Assembly (NCBI RefSeq): GCF_900101875.1
Contig: NZ_FNAI01000026.1
Coordinates: 1 to 35,902, forward strand
Length of the DNA: 35,902 bases
Direction of reading: 5' to 3'
Origin: Mucilaginibacter pineti
GTDB lineage: Bacteria; Bacteroidota; Bacteroidia; Sphingobacteriales; Sphingobacteriaceae
Numbering within the stretch: the first letter of the stretch is position 1; every line of letters begins with the position of its first letter. The notes beneath the pieces were generated by a model. That model saw nothing but the letters and a program-made list of their open reading frames with translations. It searched no databases and was not told the DNA's origin. Shown in pieces: positions 31,728 through 35,902 of this stretch. The translations under genes were made by a program, and so were the position numbers.

Positions 31728-32060
31728 TTATATATTTTCACACACTTCAAAAATAGTTACTTCAGAAAAGCACAGGTTTTCGGCAAGGCCTATTTTTGAT
31801 ATTTGTTCTTTCGATAATATCTGACCATCTTTTATAAACAAATTTTTAACCATTTCACCCGCTTCATCATAGTAATAGGTGTTTCTCGATCTATCATATT
31901 TAATTGGAAAACCAAGTTCCTTCATCTCACTTAAAACATCCGTCATAGCTCTTTTAGACAAGCCATTCTTTTCTGCAAAATGTTCAAGATCGCCGGTAGC
32001 TTTTCTTTTTATTATATAATCTATATATTTTAGTCGTTTTATATGTTTTAAAAGTGCCAT
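31728..32060 (-). CDS. Small helix-turn-helix protein
   Basis: A 110-residue protein. Residues 1-75 are a winged-helix domain similar to HTH_11/WYL-type N-terminal domains: RLKYIDYIIKRKATGDLEHFAEKNGLSKRAMTDVLSEMKELGFPIKYDRSRNTYYYDEAGEMVK. The final 35 residues are acidic and hydrophobic and end in FEVCENI. It is probably a DNA-binding regulator of the peptide operon. Between VKOR fusion (21 bp) and peptide precursor (95 bp), in the same direction. Confidence 0.75.
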   Translation of the reverse strand: MALLKHIKRLKYIDYIIKRKATGDLEHFAEKNGLSKRAMTDVLSEMKELGFPIKYDRSRNTYYYDEAGEMVKNLFIKDGQILSKEQISKIGLAENLCFSEVTIFEVCENI

Positions 32061-32081
32061 AAAGGAGATTTATATTTATCA

Positions 32082-33749
32082 TTAAGCCCGGAAAAAGTAA
32101 TTAAGATCGTCAAAAGAATACACTCCCGGCATTTCATAATATTTCACTTCACCAGAATCGTGGGGCATTGATATGTAGATAGTTGGCGTGTAAGAAATCT
32201 CATTTTTTGTACACCAGTTTCTCATCGCCTCCATTTTTACGTCCTGCTTTTTTAGTTCGCCATTCATTGGATATTTAACAGCAAACATATCGTAGTCTTT
32301 TTCCTTAGTTTCGTACCAATCACCCAATGCTTGTTTTATAATTTCCTCGTTATTGTTTTCTGCAATAGCCAAAAAATGCTTTACTGGTGGTTTTAGTATA
32401 TTGTCTTCATCGCTGCCAGTTGCATACAATATTTGTAATTGTATATTGGAGTTATGATGAAGCAGAGCCTCCATTGGTTTATGAGCCTCGGCACAAGGAC
32501 CGCAATAGGGACTACAGACTTTAATTATTTTATAAGCTGCATCAGGGTTACCTAAAGTTATTCCCAAACCCGAAGGATCTGTAATCACAGGCCTTTGTTT
32601 TTCCAGCAATGCACTAAAAATTTGGGCATTATGCTTTAACCTTTGAAGCTCATTGCTAAAACGGTTACCCAGTTTTGCCTTTTGCAAGGCTGGTAATAAA
32701 ACTATTGCTATAATGAATGGAACGGAAAATGAAACGATAACTTTCGCAATCAGTCCAACATCAATTGAGTTAAAAGATACAACATTATGCCAGCCGCCTG
32801 TAAAAGCTATTACCGCTTGTAAAACTAACAGTGTTTGAACACTTAAGCATAATATGCACCATTGTTTTGCAATGCGCCATTGATAATAAATAGAGAAAAT
32901 AGTATAAGGTAACGCCAGTACATTTATCCAAGACAAAACGGATAAAACGGATAAGTTAGTTAAACCTGAAAATAACAATAGTAATAGCATACCAGCAAAA
33001 TAGGTGAAACCGATAACACTCCAGCTGATACCTGCTATTTTTGACGCCTTTGAATGTAATACAGCACTACAGTTTGTCTTTTTGCCAGCACTGCAAATTT
33101 TACGTATTAAAGGATTATATTGATCTAATTCATACCATAGCAATAAAACGCCAGAAAGACATCCGGCAAGAGTTAATAAAGAAAAGATAAATGGAAGTAA
33201 TGCACTTATCCCACTTTGCATAAAACCTGCAAGGCAAACTATAATAAAAAGCGCTGGGACACCGCCTACAGAAAAATATTGAGTTGCACGCTTCTGTCTT
33301 TCCTCTTTGATTTTAATTTTATAATCTTTTTCTCCAGCGTTGTCATTTGCTTCGGCCAGTAATGCTATTCCTGAACACCTTTTCAAAAAGGCATTTTTAT
33401 TGAGCTTATTCCACCGTTTTTTTTCGGGATCAAAAAAAACAACATTATCGCCGTTTTCCTTTACAACAGTAAACAAGTTTGTGGGGCGAACCTCATGCTT
33501 TATTTGTGTGATAAACGGAGTAGGTATTTCAGAGAATTTTTCATTATCAAATTTTATCCCCAAATTATCAATCCCATACTTGTTCAGAACATCGCTAATA
33601 CTTAAAAGACTTGGATACTCTGGATGTTCCTCAATTTCCTTTTTTAGGGTACTGTCAGATAATTTAACTTTTAATAAATTTACCAGCAAAGAGGCGGTTT
33701 CAGGCCCATTTACTTTGGGCTCAAGAATTCTGCTTAAGTAGTGTTGCAT
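32082..33749 (-). CDS. C39-like / VKOR / thioredoxin fusion, disulfide-forming membrane protein
   Basis: A 555-residue fusion. Residues 1-130 resemble a C39 peptidase domain but read VNGPETAS at 13-20 where active enzymes have DCGP, so the nucleophile is replaced by Asn14. About 160-370 is a vitamin K epoxide reductase domain with membrane helices, the loop cysteines Cys219 and Cys227, and the active CxxC pair Cys298/Cys301 in WCILC. About 385-555 is a thioredoxin-fold domain with CSPYCGPC, active pair Cys416/Cys419. VKOR-Trx fusions oxidise cysteines in exported proteins. Here the obvious client is the six-cysteine peptide two genes downstream. The inactive C39-like domain could recognise its GG leader. 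Confidence 0.92.
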   Translation of the reverse strand: MQHYLSRILEPKVNGPETASLLVNLLKVKLSDSTLKKEIEEHPEYPSLLSISDVLNKYGIDNLGIKFDNEKFSEIPTPFITQIKHEVRPTNLFTVVKENGDNVVFFDPEKKRWNKLNKNAFLKRCSGIALLAEANDNAGEKDYKIKIKEERQKRATQYFSVGGVPALFIIVCLAGFMQSGISALLPFIFSLLTLAGCLSGVLLLWYELDQYNPLIRKICSAGKKTNCSAVLHSKASKIAGISWSVIGFTYFAGMLLLLLFSGLTNLSVLSVLSWINVLALPYTIFSIYYQWRIAKQWCILCLSVQTLLVLQAVIAFTGGWHNVVSFNSIDVGLIAKVIVSFSVPFIIAIVLLPALQKAKLGNRFSNELQRLKHNAQIFSALLEKQRPVITDPSGLGITLGNPDAAYKIIKVCSPYCGPCAEAHKPMEALLHHNSNIQLQILYATGSDEDNILKPPVKHFLAIAENNNEEIIKQALGDWYETKEKDYDMFAVKYPMNGELKKQDVKMEAMRNWCTKNEISYTPTIYISMPHDSGEVKYYEMPGVYSFDDLNYFFRA

Positions 33750-33784
33750 AATAAGGGTTAGATTTTTGTCAGGTATTAAATTAT

Positions 33785-33805
33785 AGTTTATATAGCATAT
33801 AAACT
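33785..33805. promoter_or_regulatory. Palindrome ahead of the VKOR operon
   Basis: AGTTTATAT (33785-33793), three bases, ATATAAACT (33797-33805): a perfect 9-bp inverted repeat 36 bp upstream of the VKOR-fusion start. Suitable as an operator of the small HTH protein or another regulator. Confidence 0.55.
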
Positions 33806-33848
33806 TAGGTTATCGAAGTTAAGTATTATTATATTAAAAATAAGTTAA

Positions 33849-34280
33849 CTATAATGCCAATTGGGATACTCTTTTACTCTTAGCATGCTCGATCTGGTCA
33901 ATAAATTTTACAAGCACGTCTTTATCCATTCTGGCCGTTTCGAAGGCTAATTTAGTGCCACCATCAGAAGCGACAATGCAAATATGCTACCTTGTTGCAA
34001 AATAGCCTATAGTGAGAACGATAGCCAATACTATTGGAAGTACAATTGCCGCTTCATTACCCTGGCCTCTCATTATAATAGCAGCCAACGCCGTTATAAC
34101 AGCGAGTACAAGTAGAACAGGATAACTATTGTAGATGGCTTGAATCGAACTAATTTTTTCAAGCATTATTGATAGGCCCCATTGAATGCTGTTGCTTGAG
34201 CGAATACGATGGGTTGTTAATACGACGATATTCCCATCTGTCGTTGTTGTGAGGATTTCTTCATCATTGAAAAGGTTCAT
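33849..34280 (-). pseudogene. Bacterial-PH-like membrane protein gene with internal amber codon
   Basis: The frame begins MNLFNDEEILTTTTDGNIVVLTTHRIRSSN and runs through two hydrophobic helices (YPVLLVLAVITALAAIIM; AAIVLPIVLAIVLTIGYFATR). It meets a TAG at 33987-33989 and continues in the same frame with HICIVASDGGTKLAFETARM and DKDVLVKFIDQIEHAKSKRV to a TAG at 33849-33851. The continuation is the expected final part of a PH-like domain, so the upstream TAG disrupts one gene of about 143 codons. A Lys AAG to TAG change would explain it. Reading upstream of 34280 uses a GTG at 34343 and is not needed. Either a pseudogene or a gene with a shortened product. Confidence 0.7.
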
Positions 34281-34346
34281 AATGCGGTGGGTTAAGAGTG
34301 CAATATAACAAGCAGGCGGCATGCTGTCAACCCGTATAAACACCGA

Positions 34347-35078
34347 TTAAAACAGCGTTCCCTGTACACCGTTAATTTGGTGTGAAGCGCTAACAGGCTC
34401 GAATGGTTTATCAAACTTAGGTTTGACCTCTGTACCTTTTAAATCATGTAGCCAAATGCGGCTTTGTGATGGTTCTATAAACTCAATATAGTAAGGAATA
34501 TGATAACCATTTACTAATGCTGTACAGACTTGGTAGCCTGTGTAGAAGTCATTGCTTAGGGAGTTCATATGCGCAATTTCACCAGTTAGTGAATTGAATA
34601 ACATATTGAGCAATGTCATTTTACAACATGTATTGTCAAGGTCGGCACCGTATAGCTTCAGATGGCGGTTAATCTTTGCAGCAGCCAATAGCATTCTACC
34701 TGAACCGCAAGCACAATCGGCAACTGTTTGTCCTGGCAATGAATTGTCACCAACAGACATTATAGCCATCATGTCGCATAGGTGTTCTGGTGACCAGTAT
34801 TGACCATTTCTGCCGGTCGAAATTGCTTGTTGATATAACTCTCCAAGTGGATCGCAAAACCCTTCTGAAAGGTCGCCAATGATGGTAACGAGGGTAATTA
34901 ATTGTTGAACTTTGGGGTGAGATTGGTAAGTTTCAAGTGCTGAGTTTTGCAGTTCAGCACTGTCCCATTTCTTAAAAGGTAACAATGTCCAATCAAGTAG
35001 TTCAACAAATGCACCATGTAGGGATTGCCCATAAGCAAATCGTTCAAACTCTTTAAGTAGTTGTTTAATGTCTGTCAT
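34347..35078 (-). CDS. N6 adenine methylase-like protein lacking the catalytic NPPY motif
   Basis: A 243-residue protein like the HsdM-type N6-adenine methyltransferases carried by Bacteroidota mobile elements. Typical parts: a helical N-terminal region, YWSPEHLCDMMAIM, and the AdoMet site ADCACGSGRMLLAAAKINRHLKLYGADLD. After it GEIAHMNSLSNDFYTGYQV stands where other methylases carry motif IV, but no NPP(Y/F) or DPPY is present anywhere. It may bind AdoMet without methylating DNA, or be an anti-restriction or regulatory protein. No HsdR or HsdS is nearby. It ends 66 bp before the start of the broken PH-like gene. Confidence 0.82.
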   Translation of the reverse strand: MTDIKQLLKEFERFAYGQSLHGAFVELLDWTLLPFKKWDSAELQNSALETYQSHPKVQQLITLVTIIGDLSEGFCDPLGELYQQAISTGRNGQYWSPEHLCDMMAIMSVGDNSLPGQTVADCACGSGRMLLAAAKINRHLKLYGADLDNTCCKMTLLNMLFNSLTGEIAHMNSLSNDFYTGYQVCTALVNGYHIPYYIEFIEPSQSRIWLHDLKGTEVKPKFDKPFEPVSASHQINGVQGTLF

Positions 35079-35303
35079 TGCAGTAAGTTTTATGTCGAGT
35101 GAATTCTCGAACGAACGAACTGCTGAACAGAGGCACTAAGACAAGGTGGAGATTGAGTAATTGTGGAAGGCTTCCATGCCAATGGAATACCCAATTACGA
35201 AATACTACCTTGAAACGAAGTTGAACTATGTGCTGATGTATCAGCTAACTTTGTGAGGAGAATTGATCATCTCTCGTTTTATAATGTCTTAGATTGAGTA
35301 CTT

Positions 35304-35902
35304 TTAATAAGATTCGAGAAACTCGTCTATTACGCCCTCACTGTCCATATTTTGTATAGCATTAGCTAATTTTATTTGACCTTTTGCTAAAGCAATGGCT
35401 GTTAAAGCAGAAGATGCTAAATCCAAGTTCCAGGGTTGATTGATTGCGAGCACAGCTAGTTTCCCCAAGTTTGTTATAGCGTCATTGTACGCGGGATATA
35501 ATGCTTTCGGCAAAGGCGGGTTATCCTTATGACGTTGAATCTCAATAACAGAAACAAGCCCTAACACATTATAGTCTAAATATTTCTTTTCTTGGGCTAT
35601 CCGAACCAAGTGAGGAACTGCATAATAAGATGCTAAGCCAATATCGCCCTGGTGGTGCAATTCATCCCATAATTCCTTGTAAATGAACGATATTTCCACT
35701 TTGCCATTTGCTAATTCAAGTTTTTTCAATGCTCCAGATGCATTGTATTTAGTGCCTTTATAACCACCTTCCAAGCCTTCCCATTTAGTATCGTCAAGGT
35801 CCAAGGCTGGAAGTTCCGGGCATATGTTACACCCTATTCCGTGGCAAAATTGACCACCTCTTTGCTGGCATAGAAGTGCAGCAAATGCTAAGAAAGCATA
35901 AC
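35304..35902 (-). CDS. HEAT-like or immunity-like protein of unknown function (5' partial)
   Basis: The frame runs leftward from the window edge to 35304 without a stop. TTG at 35804 opens a 166-residue part, but upstream codons read coherent protein with no ATG: residues like LLCQQRGGQFCHGIGCNICP then ELPALDLDDTKWEGLEGGYK, so the true start is outside. The core, FIYKELWDELHHQGDIGLASYYAVPHLVRIAQEK followed by long helices, resembles helical-repeat proteins of some immunity families, but this is a weak match. The cysteine group CxxxxxxxxCxxxxCxxC upstream could bind a metal. Function unknown. Confidence 0.6.
   Translation of the reverse strand, partial: YAFLAFAALLCQQRGGQFCHGIGCNICPELPALDLDDTKWEGLEGGYKGTKYNASGALKKLELANGKVEISFIYKELWDELHHQGDIGLASYYAVPHLVRIAQEKKYLDYNVLGLVSVIEIQRHKDNPPLPKALYPAYNDAITNLGKLAVLAINQPWNLDLASSALTAIALAKGQIKLANAIQNMDSEGVIDEFLESY

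Noticed and set aside
1..35902. CRISPR array, insertion sequence or phage structural genes.
   Set aside because: No regularly spaced repeats, no transposase and no phage protein frames were found on either strand.

Overview
The window looks like a chromosomal segment of a Bacteroidota bacterium, most likely a member of the Sphingobacteriaceae such as Mucilaginibacter or Pedobacter. This is inferred from family content: a GH95 fucosidase, a hybrid two-component system with an AraC output domain, a GLPGLI protein, a CarboxypepD_reg/OMP beta-barrel protein and a Bacteroidetes GG-leader peptide. Promoter elements of the TAnnTTTG type and the near absence of Shine-Dalgarno sequences agree with it. 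No genome comparison could be run.

Layout. (1) 1-3006: end of a sugar-phosphate isomerase/epimerase and a secreted GH95 alpha-L-fucosidase. (2) 3082-5560: an orphan solute-binding-like protein that looks foreign, then a divergent azoreductase/HxlR pair with inverted-repeat operators. (3) 5738-14674: two leftward operons behind a hybrid histidine kinase/AraC regulator. Operon A (8653 to 5738) encodes a serine hydrolase, a cupin, an NTF2-like protein and a membrane protein. Operon B (11533 to 8823) encodes a lipoprotein, a small membrane protein, an alpha/beta hydrolase and a YD-like lipoprotein. Both operons carry the same upstream element: two GTTGCA repeats 21 bp apart, at an identical distance from a near-identical -7 region. 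This suggests one regulon, probably driven by the adjacent regulator. (4) 15108-22622, rightward: cytoplasmic alpha-amylase, an FAD/NAD(P)-binding protein, a DUF2383-like protein, a DUF1543 protein and a tandem pair of PqiA-like membrane proteins. (5) 22670-25702: overlapping operon idi - MpaB-like oxygenase - marR, preceded by two interlaced long palindromes, and two small genes.

(6) 25860 to the end is probably a genomic island. Its left border is a 3' fragment of a tRNA-Lys(CTT) gene, from anticodon loop to acceptor end, still followed by its terminator. The island is AT-rich and partly decayed. Its most interesting content is a peptide-maturation cluster: a double-glycine-leader peptide with six cysteines in its core, a small HTH protein, and a fusion of a C39-like domain lacking its cysteine with a VKOR and a thioredoxin domain. 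Further along are an outer-membrane beta-barrel/GLPGLI pair and a 33-codon remnant of a C39 peptidase-ABC exporter. The reading offered here is a system that makes, oxidatively folds and exports a disulfide-rich peptide, with its dedicated exporter lost or elsewhere. Beyond it lie a bacterial-PH-like gene broken by an in-frame amber codon, an N6-methylase-like protein without the NPPY motif, and a gene that runs off the right edge.

No rRNA, intact tRNA, CRISPR array, insertion sequence or replication origin was seen.
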